This document shows, piece by piece, positions 63,977 through 64,000 of a stretch of 64,000 nucleotides of DNA (position 1 is its first letter; every line of letters begins with the position of its first letter). The notes beneath the pieces were generated by a model that made no database searches, was not told the origin of the DNA, and saw nothing but the letters and a program-made list of their open reading frames with translations. The translations under genes and the position numbers were made by a program. The DNA is from SAR92 clade bacterium (GTDB lineage Bacteria > Pseudomonadota > Gammaproteobacteria > Pseudomonadales > Porticoccaceae). The stretch is taken from contig JACNKP010000058.1 of NCBI GenBank assembly GCA_014381985.1, forward strand, positions 1 through 64,000, written 5' to 3'.

Positions 63977-64000
63977 CTTTGTACCCTCTCAGCGACATCC

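Noticed and set aside
1-64000. CRISPR array, prophage, insertion sequence or tRNA
   Set aside because: Reading through the gaps showed no spaced direct repeats, no transposase or phage-like protein and no cloverleaf-like sequence. A dedicated tRNA or covariance search was not possible here.

Overview
The window looks like a chromosomal segment of a marine, heterotrophic gammaproteobacterium. The closest gene style I can name is the SAR92 / Porticoccaceae type of Cellvibrionales, but that is an impression from gene content and protein sequence, not a computed placement. Genes are dense and GC content looks moderate (not computed). I saw no rRNA or tRNA gene, no CRISPR array, no phage gene and no transposase.

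Region 1 (1-22.6 kb) is mostly core metabolism. It holds sdhCDAB and the 5' part of sucA on the minus strand, with citrate synthase gltA divergent from them. Then come a secreted TolB-propeller/amidohydrolase fusion, miaE, aconitase acnB, a minus-strand run nfuA-galT-galK-galM, cobalamin-dependent methionine synthase metH, and a small DUF2970-type membrane protein. gltA, acnB and the metH unit end in clear hairpin terminators.

Region 2 (22.8-37.4 kb) is accessory. It has two paralogous long acyl-CoA dehydrogenases of the FadE/DmdC-like class, a membrane diguanylate cyclase, an acyl-CoA ligase and a TPR-TonB_C periplasmic protein. A CotH-type lipoprotein follows, with a carbohydrate-binding-like module spliced into it. 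The region ends with a three-gene oxidoreductase operon (Gfo/Idh/MocA, aldo/keto reductase, TauD/TfdA-type dioxygenase) of unknown substrate.

Region 3 (37.7-48.1 kb) is a galactoside-use island. It contains a secreted alpha/beta hydrolase, GH42 beta-galactosidase, an SSS symporter, a YghU-type glutathione transferase, GH36 alpha-galactosidase and a second SSS symporter. Galactose released here would feed the Leloir genes galM/galK/galT about 25 kb away. No sugar-responsive regulator lies in the window.

Region 4 (48.2-59.7 kb) is a sulfonate island. A secreted neutral ceramidase and an NTF2-like protein precede a complete taurine dissimilation set: taurine:pyruvate aminotransferase (tpa), a YeiH-type anion exporter, an AGCS sodium symporter, a MocR/TauR regulator, sulfoacetaldehyde acetyltransferase (xsc) and phosphate acetyltransferase (pta). 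Together these would turn taurine into sulfite plus acetyl-CoA, which enters the TCA cycle encoded at the left end. Similar short motifs precede tpa and xsc and are candidate TauR operators.

Region 5 (59.7-64 kb) holds a secreted protein with an internal domain repeat, an atypical SDR with an odd minus-strand terminator in front of it, an FAD oxidoreductase and a secreted protein of unknown function.
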